Below are positions 13,789-20,770 of a stretch of 23,512 nucleotides of DNA, one piece after another. Under the pieces are notes generated by a model. That model did not search any database, had not been told where the DNA came from, and saw only the letters and a list, made by a program, of their open reading frames with translations. Positions within the stretch are counted from its first letter, which is position 1. Each line of letters begins with the position of its first letter. Made by a program: the position numbers and the translations under genes. This DNA is from Patescibacteria group bacterium. GTDB lineage: Bacteria > Patescibacteriota > Gracilibacteria > UBA1369 > LOWO2-01-FULL-3. The stretch is from NCBI GenBank assembly GCA_018818755.1, contig JAHIRL010000049.1, positions 1 to 23,512 on the forward strand. Direction: 5' to 3'.

Positions 13789-15270
13789 TTATTTAATTGT
13801 ATAGGCACCGTTGAGATCGTATTGTTCGGTGTATTTTAGGCGGTCTTTTATGTCTGCGTAGATTGTGTAGAGGGCTTCGCCTTTTTTCACTTTGTCTTTC
13901 AATTTTTTGTGAAGATAGACTCCGGCTTCGGCATCTAAGGGAGCTCCGGCTGTGCGGGCAATGTGGGCGATTAGTTTGTTGTTTATCGCTCTTACTTTTC
14001 CGTTTCTTTTGGCCAAAACTTTTTTGGTAAATTTGGCGGGTTTGAGTGAGGCTTTTTTGTCTCCCTGGGCTTTGATTATTTTGATCATTTGCTCGTATGC
14101 CGCACCTGATTTAAGGGTCTCGAGAGCTATTTTTTCTCCTTTTCCTTTGCGGGCTTTTTTAGTTAATTCAAGCAAAATTCCGGCCATTTTTACAGATTTT
14201 TTAATTAGATCTTTTGGTGCATCCGTCTCCATTTTTAAAACTTTCATTACATCAATGCATTCTAAGACAGGTCCGATGCCGTTGCCTATTGGCTGGTCTC
14301 CATTACTAATCAAAACCTCTATTTTCATGCCTAGCATTTTTGCGATTTTTTTGAATCTTTCTGCTAAATGTTTGGCTTCTTTGATGTTTTTTACTTTAAC
14401 CTGTGGGCCCATTGGTATGTCTATCAAAACATGGTTTGCACCAACAGAATGTTTTTTGGCCATTATTGAGGCTAGAAGCATTCCTGGGGGGTCGAGACTA
14501 AGTGGGTGACGGGCGCGGATCATTTTGTCGTCGGCTGCAGCTAAGTCTACTCCGCCGCCCCAGGTTATAAATCCGCCAATTTTGTCACCGATTTGTTGAA
14601 GGCGTTTAGCATTATTTTTTACATTAGCTAGAACTTCCATTGTGTCTGCTGTGCCGGATGGGGATGTGATGGCGCGGGAAGATGTTTTTGGCATCGTGAG
14701 GCCCAATGCGGTAATTATTGGAATGACAATCATAGTGGTTCTATTTCCGGGAACTCCTCCGATGCAGTGTTTGTCCACTACAATTTTCTTTTTAAATTTT
14801 AAGCGATTGCCATTGTTGACGATTGATTTTGTGAGGTAGACGGTTTCTTTGTCGTCCAATCCGCTTATGTAGCAGCCGGAAACGAAGTATGCCATTTCTA
14901 CATCGGATAGATCGTCAGCGACAACCGCCTTAATGATTTCGTTAATTTCTTTTTCGGAGAGGCGTTTCCCGTTTAGTTTATCTTTGATGTATTGAATGCA
15001 TATCGGTTTCTCGGCTATACTTACAGATAATCGGTCGCCTCTTTTTGTCTTTAATTTTTCCCAGGTTTCTGAATACAGTCCGATTTCGTGATCTTTTATG
15101 TCTCCATTTTCGCTAACATCAAGAAGTGCTTGGATTCCTGCTTTTCTACCATTTTTTATTTGTACACGGTCTCCTGGTTGGAGGTCAAAATTGTGTGCCG
15201 CGCGTTGATTTAAAACGGCGATGTACTTGTTGCCAACTTTTATGGGGATTTTTGTAGGGATGAGTTTCAT
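13789..15270 (-). CDS. deoA: AMP phosphorylase (archaeal/CPR type)
   Basis: The 493-aa protein phosphorolyses AMP (in studied archaeal enzymes also CMP and UMP) to the base and ribose-1,5-bisphosphate. It has the extra N-terminal beta domain (1-85) that separates AMP phosphorylases from ordinary thymidine phosphorylases, with KVGNKYIAVLNQRAAHNFDL and LQPGDRVQIKNG. The catalytic part contains VVDKHCIGGVPGNRTT (165-179) and the phosphate-binding loop SSRAITSPSGTADTMEV (197-213), then GGGVDLAAADD and DQPIGNGIGPVLE, as in the family. Full length is normal (about 500). It sits 18 bases after ackA and 6 before the isomerase. Together with ribose-1,5-bisphosphate isomerase and RuBisCO it forms a nucleotide-salvage route to 3-phosphoglycerate. 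Confidence 0.96.
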   Translation of the reverse strand: MKLIPTKIPIKVGNKYIAVLNQRAAHNFDLQPGDRVQIKNGRKAGIQALLDVSENGDIKDHEIGLYSETWEKLKTKRGDRLSVSIAEKPICIQYIKDKLNGKRLSEKEINEIIKAVVADDLSDVEMAYFVSGCYISGLDDKETVYLTKSIVNNGNRLKFKKKIVVDKHCIGGVPGNRTTMIVIPIITALGLTMPKTSSRAITSPSGTADTMEVLANVKNNAKRLQQIGDKIGGFITWGGGVDLAAADDKMIRARHPLSLDPPGMLLASIMAKKHSVGANHVLIDIPMGPQVKVKNIKEAKHLAERFKKIAKMLGMKIEVLISNGDQPIGNGIGPVLECIDVMKVLKMETDAPKDLIKKSVKMAGILLELTKKARKGKGEKIALETLKSGAAYEQMIKIIKAQGDKKASLKPAKFTKKVLAKRNGKVRAINNKLIAHIARTAGAPLDAEAGVYLHKKLKDKVKKGEALYTIYADIKDRLKYTEQYDLNGAYTIK

Positions 15271-15288
15271 ATTGGGGAGTTAGGTTGT

Positions 15289-16404
15289 TTATATTTTAGC
15301 CAAAAGGTCGTGAGTTTCAATTGCAATTTGTTTTTCTTCGTTTGTTGGGATGACAAAAACTTTTATTTTGCTGTCCTTGTGGTGGATTTTTAATTCGTTT
15401 TTGCGATTTTTGCGAGGATCGATTTTTGCTTTGATGGATGCGAGTCCCAAGATTGCCTGAGCGCGGATGTAGAAAGCTTTTTCTCCCATGCCGCCTGTAA
15501 AAACTACCGCATCTACTCCTTGCATTGCGGCAAAGTATGCACCGAGATATTTGGATATTTGATAGGATAGGGTGCGGATTGTGAGCAAGGCGCGGGAGTT
15601 GCCTTTGAGACTTTTTTGATAAATTTTGCGCATATCGGAGCTGATACCGGAAAATCCTTTGAGTCCGGATTCATTGTTTAGAAGGTGGTCTACTTTTTGA
15701 GGTGTAAGTTTTAGTTTTTTTTGGAGATAGATGATTATTGCTGGATCTATTGAGCCGGATCGTGTTCCCATCATTATTCCTTCAAGAGGTGTTAGGCCCA
15801 TGCTGGTATCTATGGATTTGCCGTTTATTGTGGCGGTTATTGAGGATCCGTTACCGAGATGGCAGGTGATTATTTTTGCTTTTTTTGTGCGTAGAAGTTT
15901 TAGAGCTTCGTTGCAAACATATTTATGGCTGGTGCCGTGGAAGCCGTAGCGGCGGATGGCATGCTTTTTGTAGAGTTTTTCCGGGAGGCCGTAGAGATAG
16001 GCGTGGTCTGGCATTGTTTGGTGGAAGGCGGTGTCGAATACTGCTACTTGGGGTGTGCGTTTAAGAATTTTTTTGCAGGCAAGAATCCCCTGGAGGTTGG
16101 CGGGATTGTGGAGAGGTGCGAGATGGCTCAGGCGTTTGATCTCTCTTATTACTCTTGGGGTGATTTTTGTTGGTTCTGTGAATTTTTCTCCTCCGTGCAC
16201 AACTCGATGGCCTACTGCGTCGATTTGTTTTCCTTCCAGTGATTCTAGGCAAAGTTTGAGTGCTTCTTTGTGGTCGCGTACTTTGCTTCTTCGCAGTCCG
16301 ATTTTTTCAATGAGGCCTTTTGCGATTAGCTCGTAGTTTTTTGAAGAGTTGAGTAGTCGAAATTTTAAGGAGGATGATCCGGAGTTTATGACGAGGATTT
16401 GCAT
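15289..16404 (-). CDS. ackA: Acetate kinase
   Basis: AckA transfers phosphate between acetyl phosphate and ADP, giving acetate and ATP. The 371-aa protein (usual length near 400, so slightly short) has the N-terminal signature VINSGSSSLKFRL, HRVVHGG (66-72), the catalytic region VFDTAFHQTMP with Asp124, RYGFHGTSHKYV (152-163), and the second PROSITE-type block CHLGNGSSI (181-189). GTRSGSIDP and VFTGGMGEKAFYIR follow. It lies 3 bases after the EF-Tu-like gene, which itself follows pta, so acetyl-CoA-to-acetate fermentation is encoded as a unit. No Shine-Dalgarno is present. Confidence 0.97.
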   Translation of the reverse strand: MQILVINSGSSSLKFRLLNSSKNYELIAKGLIEKIGLRRSKVRDHKEALKLCLESLEGKQIDAVGHRVVHGGEKFTEPTKITPRVIREIKRLSHLAPLHNPANLQGILACKKILKRTPQVAVFDTAFHQTMPDHAYLYGLPEKLYKKHAIRRYGFHGTSHKYVCNEALKLLRTKKAKIITCHLGNGSSITATINGKSIDTSMGLTPLEGIMMGTRSGSIDPAIIIYLQKKLKLTPQKVDHLLNNESGLKGFSGISSDMRKIYQKSLKGNSRALLTIRTLSYQISKYLGAYFAAMQGVDAVVFTGGMGEKAFYIRAQAILGLASIKAKIDPRKNRKNELKIHHKDSKIKVFVIPTNEEKQIAIETHDLLAKI

Positions 16405-16407
16405 AAT

Positions 16408-16881
16408 TTAAATAATTTTATAGACACTTCCGCCGACTTTTGGTGGAAGTAGCACTTTTAGACCGATACTTTTGCCGGAGCGGGCCAGTGAAACATCTTT
16501 TCTATCTATTTGCATGGATGTTACTTCTTGTTGAAAGAGGCCTTGTTCTGTTTCGAAAATCAATTGATCTCCTTGATGGACAGGGCTTGTGAGTTCCACG
16601 ATTGCTACGGAAATCTTTTCGAAATAACCCTCGCAGAGTCCGCAGAATTTCATTTCTATGGCTTTTCCTTCCTTTGCTCTAGGGGTTTCTATGAAATTTT
16701 CTTCCTGGATAATGGGCTCATCAAAACTTATGTCCATGGAGATTTCTTCAATTGTTTTTGATGGCCTTTTCCTGGTGGTCTTTCGTGGGCGCAGTGGTGT
16801 GGTGTTGAGTTTTTTTTCGTGAGCATCAATACTGCGCTTTCTCTTGAAGGCCGGAATGTTGTAGGTGTTTACTTCTTCCAT
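16408..16881 (-). CDS. EF-Tu domain-2-like protein with basic N-terminal extension
   Basis: The C-terminal half (about 75-157) matches the stand-alone beta-barrel 'translation elongation factor-like' proteins found in archaea and CPR. The visible markers are EGYFEKISVAIVELTSPVHQ, GDQLIF, QQEVTSMQIDRKDVSLA, and SGKSIGLKVL with a closing VGGSVYKI strand. There is no GTPase domain. The N-terminal 70 residues are disordered-looking and very basic (RPRKTTRKRPSK), possibly an RNA-binding tail, followed by an acidic patch. Cys80 and Cys83 in FCGLC may form a metal or redox pair. The gene sits between pta (6 bases) and ackA (3 bases) with no functional link that I know of. The role is unknown; domain assignment is by pattern. 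Confidence 0.75.
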   Translation of the reverse strand: MEEVNTYNIPAFKRKRSIDAHEKKLNTTPLRPRKTTRKRPSKTIEEISMDISFDEPIIQEENFIETPRAKEGKAIEMKFCGLCEGYFEKISVAIVELTSPVHQGDQLIFETEQGLFQQEVTSMQIDRKDVSLARSGKSIGLKVLLPPKVGGSVYKII

Positions 16882-16887
16882 AGTGTT

Positions 16888-17868
16888 TTATTCACATTCA
16901 CAGGCTGTGAATGCGGTTACATTGATAATATCTTGGTAATTACAGCCTCGAGAGAGGTCGTTGACGGGTTTTTTTAGTCCTTGTAAAAGTGGGCCAATTG
17001 CTTTGGCTTTTGCCAATCTTTCAACAAGTTTGTAAGCGATGTTTGCGGCTTCCAGATTGGGAAAAATTAAAACATTTGCATCTCCCTGGATTGGAGAATC
17101 GGGGCATTTTTTCTTGGCAACTTTTGGTACAAGTGCGGCATCGACTTGAATTTCTCCGTCTACAACAATGTCTGGTCTTTCGTATTTCATCATTGCGATA
17201 GCTTCACGCACTTTGTCTATTTCAGGATGGCTGGCTGAGCCTTTTGTTGAGAATGAGAGCATTGCAACGCGTGGTTCTATCCCAAATTTTTTGGCGGTTT
17301 CTGCTGTATCTACGGCAATATCCACCAAATCGTGTGAGTTGGGGTCTATTGTGATGGCTGTATCGGCAAATAGTAGTAGTCTTTTTTCCAAAACCATGAA
17401 GAAAATTCCTGAAACTTTGTGGAATTTTTCTTTGGTTTTTATTATTTGTAGGGCGGGACGAATTGAATCGGCTGTGGATTTTAGTGTTCCTGTAACCATT
17501 CCATCGGCGTAGTCCATGTGGACCATCATTGTTCCAAAGTAGTTCATTTCTTGAACAATTTTTTTTGCTTGGGCAAGGTTAATGCCTTTGTGTTTGCGGA
17601 GGGCGAAAAACTCTTGGGCAAATATTGGAAGTAATTTTGAGTTTGATGGATCGTGAATCTTTACTTCTTTCCAGGGAATATCCAGCTTGAGTTTTTTTGC
17701 ATTGTTTTTTATCTTGAGGGAATTACCCACAAGTGAAATTTTGGCGATGCCTTCGCGAACTATTTCCTCTGTTGCTTGAAGAATCCGTTCTTCTTCGCCT
17801 TCTGGGAAAACAATGTGGCGGGGATTTTTTTTGGCTAGATTCTTAACTTTTCGGACGAATGGATTCAT
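16888..17868 (-). CDS. pta: Phosphate acetyltransferase
   Basis: Pta interconverts acetyl-CoA plus phosphate and acetyl phosphate plus CoA. At 326 aa it is the short, single-domain form. Visible motifs are HIVFPEGEEERILQA near the start, ADGMVTGTLKSTADSIRPAL (121-140), SFSTKGSASHPEIDKVREA, DGEIQVDAAL, ANVLIFPNLEAANIAYKL, and the end RGCNYQDIINVTAFTA, all as in the family. It ends in a Cys-Glu-Cys-Glu tail. A perfect TATAAT lies about 30 bases before the ATG inside the end of the PHP gene, so pta may also be transcribed on its own. Downstream are the EF-Tu-like gene and ackA. Confidence 0.97.
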   Translation of the reverse strand: MNPFVRKVKNLAKKNPRHIVFPEGEEERILQATEEIVREGIAKISLVGNSLKIKNNAKKLKLDIPWKEVKIHDPSNSKLLPIFAQEFFALRKHKGINLAQAKKIVQEMNYFGTMMVHMDYADGMVTGTLKSTADSIRPALQIIKTKEKFHKVSGIFFMVLEKRLLLFADTAITIDPNSHDLVDIAVDTAETAKKFGIEPRVAMLSFSTKGSASHPEIDKVREAIAMMKYERPDIVVDGEIQVDAALVPKVAKKKCPDSPIQGDANVLIFPNLEAANIAYKLVERLAKAKAIGPLLQGLKKPVNDLSRGCNYQDIINVTAFTACECE

Positions 17869-17896
17869 AGTTTTTTTTGAATGAGGATTCGTTTGA

Positions 17897-17924
17897 ATTA
17901 TAACAGAAAAAAATATTTTTGAAA
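17897..17924 (-). promoter_or_regulatory. Possible internal promoter before pta
   Basis: On the minus strand TATAAT (17897-17902) matches the consensus exactly and overlaps the TAA stop of the PHP gene. A weak -35 (TTTCAA, 17919-17924) lies 16 bases before it. It would give pta a short leader and let the pta-ackA-AMP part be expressed apart from gltX. Confidence 0.45.
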
Positions 17925-18569
17925 TTCGATAATTAGGAGACTTTTGAGGATTTCGTAATACGAGATAGCCTGGTGGTGAATTTTGAGGCGATTTTTTTTG
18001 ATGGCTTGGATAATTGAGGTTTTGTTTTTTGCTGAATCGACCAATGTGTAGCCAAGATTTAGGTGTTTGAGGAAATGGACATCGGCGGTTGCTAGGAGTG
18101 GTTTTCTCCAGCGGTGTGCTAGGGCGATGGCGGGGGAGTTGTAATTTTTGGTTGTTGTGTAGGCGAAGCTGTGTTCGATGGCATCGAAGATGTCGATGTT
18201 TTCGATGAGAGATTTTTTGAGAGTTGGGCCGGGGAAAAAGGGATGGGGGGCGATGATTAGGGAGTTGGGGTGGGAGTTCTTGTATTCTCGCAGTTGCTCA
18301 AATGTTTCAATTTTTTCGGCTTCTTTTTTGGCATTTATTATCAAGACATGTTTGCCCTGGATTTCTTTTTCGATACCGGGAAAAAGGATTATGCCTAGCT
18401 TTTTGGCGTATTGTTCAAGGGATTTTTTGTGAAAGATTTTGTTGTGACAGGTGATTGCCAAAACATCATATTTAAGATGGGCCGCTTCTTTGATCAGTTC
18501 TTTTTCTGTGTATGAAAGGGGATGCTCCGGGTCGGGGCCGGCGTGGGCATGAAATTGGCATTTGAGCAT
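17898..18569 (-). CDS. PHP-domain metal-dependent phosphoesterase
   Basis: The 223-aa protein has the full set of PHP metal-ligand positions: His7 and His9 (FHAHAGPD), Asp13, His42 (AITCHN), Glu67 (FPGIEKE), His109 (IIAPHPFF), Glu132 (DAIEHS), and Asp163/His165 (ATADVHFL). PHP enzymes cleave phosphoesters using a two- or three-metal centre. Stand-alone members include histidinol-phosphatases and 3',5'-nucleoside bisphosphate phosphatases; the substrate here cannot be read from sequence. Length is typical of the short stand-alone type. The last 25 residues are hydrophobic-aromatic. It starts 8 bases after the small lipoprotein gene and ends 29 before pta. A nucleotide substrate would fit the downstream AMP pathway, but that is only inference. 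Confidence 0.88.
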   Translation of the reverse strand: MLKCQFHAHAGPDPEHPLSYTEKELIKEAAHLKYDVLAITCHNKIFHKKSLEQYAKKLGIILFPGIEKEIQGKHVLIINAKKEAEKIETFEQLREYKNSHPNSLIIAPHPFFPGPTLKKSLIENIDIFDAIEHSFAYTTTKNYNSPAIALAHRWRKPLLATADVHFLKHLNLGYTLVDSAKNKTSIIQAIKKNRLKIHHQAISYYEILKSLLIIEFQKYFFLL

Positions 18570-18577
18570 TGCGGCTT

Positions 18578-18826
18578 TTATTCGGTGAGATTGTTTATTG
18601 CTTCTGCGGCTTCATTGATTTTTGCTTTTGCTTCTTTGATTTCGGCCATTGTTTCGTCAAACTTTGCTTTGGTGTCTGTGACGGTTTGAATCAGTTCGTT
18701 GGTTTCGTTTACTACATTGTTGTAGGATTGGGCGACATCTGTTGCAAGCTTGTCCGCTTCTTCGGATATTGTGCAAGCGTTTGAAATAAAAAGGGCGAGT
18801 AGCAGGAGGCTAATAATTTTTTTCAT
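18578..18826 (-). CDS. Small coiled-coil lipoprotein-like protein
   Basis: The 82-aa product begins with MKK, a hydrophobic core (IISLLLLALFI) and SNAC with Cys18, a weak but plausible lipobox (consensus L-A/S-G/A-C). The mature 64 residues are an uninterrupted amphipathic helix rich in Ala, Glu, Lys and Asn, like an Lpp-type or LEA-like coiled coil. It would be a membrane-anchored rod outside the cell. The start overlaps the end of the zinc-ribbon gene by 17 bases, so they are coupled in translation. Nothing identifies a specific function. It could also be a non-lipidated secreted helix. Confidence 0.72.
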   Translation of the reverse strand: MKKIISLLLLALFISNACTISEEADKLATDVAQSYNNVVNETNELIQTVTDTKAKFDETMAEIKEAKAKINEAAEAINNLTE

Positions 18827-19148
18827 TGTTGTTTTGGTTTAGAACTTCACTAAGATCCCCGTCAAAATTGTTGAGGAAGTTTTTAACATCCAGGACATCG
18901 TTTGGTGTAACTTTTCTGTGGGTTCTGGATGCATCTTCGAGGTAGTTTTGGGCTGATAGTTCTTTTTCATGGCTGACTGTGACGATTGTGGAAAATTTGC
19001 ATGCTCGGCATTTTAGTTCGGCAACAGCTTCTTGTTTTGCGGCGGCCATTATGTAGATATCCGCTTGTTTGTATTTACGACTGCATTTTTGGCATTTGCA
19101 GGTTTTTTGCAGATATTTGATTGCGTCTTTTATTTCCAGAAAGTTCAT
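18810..19148 (-). CDS. Zinc-ribbon protein of unknown function
   Basis: This 112-aa soluble protein contains CKCQKC (Cys17, 19, 22) and CRAC (Cys47, 50), a CxxC...CxxC zinc ribbon with an intervening helix. The rest is polar, with a possible helix at 85-105. The ATG overlaps the gltX stop as ATGA, and its 3' end overlaps the next start by 17 bases, so it is locked into this operon. It does not resemble any ribosomal or transcription zinc ribbon that I can name. Nucleic-acid binding is a reasonable guess from the fold; no more can be said. Confidence 0.75.
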   Translation of the reverse strand: MNFLEIKDAIKYLQKTCKCQKCSRKYKQADIYIMAAAKQEAVAELKCRACKFSTIVTVSHEKELSAQNYLEDASRTHRKVTPNDVLDVKNFLNNFDGDLSEVLNQNNNEKNY

Positions 19149-20635
19149 GTTGTTTTTTTAATTGCGTGATTTAGGCGGTTGATTGTTTCTTCTTTCCCAA
19201 GGACGAATGCGATTTCAAACACTCCCGGTGAGAATTGTAATCCACTAAGTGCGGCGCGAATGGGCCAGAATACTTGGCCATTTTTCACTTCCAGTTTTTC
19301 TACTATTTGTGTTAGTGATTCCTTGATTGTTTCTTCTGTCCACTTCTCAAGATTCTCTAAGCTTTTTTTGCTTTCTTCAATTGAAACTTTTGCCTGATTC
19401 AAGTCTACCTTCATTTTTTCGTGAGTCAATAATTCTTTTTCGTAGTGGGGCAGTTTAAAATAAAAATCGATGTGCGCAGAGGCCTCTTTTGGGTTCTGAA
19501 GTATTTTTTCCTGCACTGTGAATAGGGCTTTTTTGAGGAGTTCCTCGTTTTGCATTTGCCCTTCTGTTAGGTGTTGTTTGCAAAGTTCGTAAAGTTTTTG
19601 GTGTCTTTTTTCTTGATCATTGTCTACTTCATCTTCAAATTTCTTTCTTCTCCATTGCCAGTTAAACCAATCTAATTTTTCCAAATTGAAAACGGCGCCT
19701 GCTTTGTGAACTTTTTCGATTGAAAAAAGTTCTTCCAAATCTTCCAAGCTGAAAATTTCTTTTTCTTCACCACTTCCTGGATTCCATCCAAGAAAAGCTA
19801 CAAAATTTAGGATTGCTTCACGCAAGTAGCCCTCGTTGATATATTCTTCGACAGCCACATGGCCTTGGCGTTTGGAAAGTTTGGTTTTGTCCGGATTTAA
19901 GAGTAGGGGTAGGTGGGCGAATTCCGGAATTTCCCATCCAAAGGCTTGATATAGTGCAATGTGTTTGGGGGTTGAGGGTAGCCATTCTTCACCGCGAATA
20001 ACATGGGTGATTTTCATAAGGTGGTCGTCCACAACATTTGCAAGGTGGTAGGTGGGAAAACCGTCGGATTTTACTAGCACTTGGTCGTCGATTGTTTTGC
20101 CGTGGAATTGGACATTTCCCCGGATTAGATCTTTAAATTTTATTAGTTCATAGGGAATTTTTTGGCGAATGACGAAAGGTTTGCCTGCATCTAGTTTTTT
20201 TTGAATTTCCGATTCTGGCAGGTCGCAACATTTTCGATCATACATTGGTGCTTGCTTGTTTTTTGTTTGAGCTTCGCGCATTTCGTCTAATCTTTCCTTG
20301 CTGCAGAAACATCGATAGGCGCGGCCTTTTTCCATCAATTCGTCGGCGTATTTTTTGTAGAGGTCTGTTCTTTTTGATTGGATGTAGGGCCCGCAGTCTC
20401 CTGTTTCGCTAGCATCTGCGTGTGGGCCTTCATCATAATCCATACCGCACCACTTCATTGTTTTTATTAGATTTTCGGTGGCACCTTCCACAAATCGTTC
20501 TTGGTCTGTATCTTCTATCCTTAGGACGAATTTTCCTTTGTTCTTCTTGGCGAAAAGGTAGCAATATAGGGCGGTGCGCAGTCCGCCAACATGGAGGTAG
20601 CCGGTTGGTGATGGGGCGAAGCGTGTTTTTATCAT
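19145..20635 (-). CDS. gltX: Glutamyl-tRNA synthetase
   Basis: GltX charges tRNA-Glu (and in many bacteria also tRNA-Gln before amidation by GatCAB). The 496-aa chain opens with MIKTRFAPSPTGYLHVGGLR, a clear HIGH-type signature (GYLHVGG). LRIEDTDQER and GPYIQSKR follow, and the KMSKS equivalent is KLSKR (252-256). Cysteines 109, 111, 136 and 137 could form the zinc site seen in many bacterial GluRS. The C-terminal anticodon-binding half is divergent and Lys/Glu-rich. It is first in a long minus-strand gene string; its stop overlaps the next start. A promoter lies just upstream, and its cognate tRNA is at 6040-6114. Confidence 0.97.
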   Translation of the reverse strand: MIKTRFAPSPTGYLHVGGLRTALYCYLFAKKNKGKFVLRIEDTDQERFVEGATENLIKTMKWCGMDYDEGPHADASETGDCGPYIQSKRTDLYKKYADELMEKGRAYRCFCSKERLDEMREAQTKNKQAPMYDRKCCDLPESEIQKKLDAGKPFVIRQKIPYELIKFKDLIRGNVQFHGKTIDDQVLVKSDGFPTYHLANVVDDHLMKITHVIRGEEWLPSTPKHIALYQAFGWEIPEFAHLPLLLNPDKTKLSKRQGHVAVEEYINEGYLREAILNFVAFLGWNPGSGEEKEIFSLEDLEELFSIEKVHKAGAVFNLEKLDWFNWQWRRKKFEDEVDNDQEKRHQKLYELCKQHLTEGQMQNEELLKKALFTVQEKILQNPKEASAHIDFYFKLPHYEKELLTHEKMKVDLNQAKVSIEESKKSLENLEKWTEETIKESLTQIVEKLEVKNGQVFWPIRAALSGLQFSPGVFEIAFVLGKEETINRLNHAIKKTT

Positions 20636-20655
20636 TTGTTGTTTTTAGTTTTGTG

Positions 20656-20672
20656 GGCTGAATTATACAGCC
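20656..20672. promoter_or_regulatory. Inverted repeat around the gltX -10 box (possible operator)
   Basis: GGCTG (20656-20660) and CAGCC (20668-20672) flank the -10 sequence ATTATA/TATAAT with a 7-base gap. A protein binding this dyad would block the gltX promoter, or the dyad could simply be a hairpin in the leader. It is short, so chance occurrence is possible. Confidence 0.3.
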
Positions 20673-20690
20673 TAAAAAAATAGTTGGAAA
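20662..20690 (-). promoter_or_regulatory. Promoter of the gltX operon
   Basis: On the minus strand a perfect TATAAT (20662-20667) is preceded at 17 bases by TTTCCA (20685-20690), a weak -35. The leader before the gltX ATG is about 20 bases. It is arranged back to back with the kinase promoter at 20724-20751. Confidence 0.6.
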
Positions 20691-20723
20691 GGCTTTAAGA
20701 TGGAGAGTTTTGGCTTGTTTTGC

Positions 20724-20751
20724 TTGACCTGGCTTCTGTGGTTTGTATAAT
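20724..20751 (+). promoter_or_regulatory. Promoter of the kinase-like gene
   Basis: TTGACC (20724-20729) and TATAAT (20746-20751) are spaced by 16 bases, close to consensus and one of the strongest promoter matches in the window. The leader to the ATG at 20771 is only about 12 bases. Confidence 0.75.
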
Positions 20752-20770
20752 TGGCTCTTAACTTAAAAAA

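Noticed and set aside
13952..14509. 185-aa plus-strand hydrophobic frame
   Set aside because: It is antisense to the well-supported AMP phosphorylase; Leu/Phe-rich antisense frames are expected opposite Lys-rich genes.
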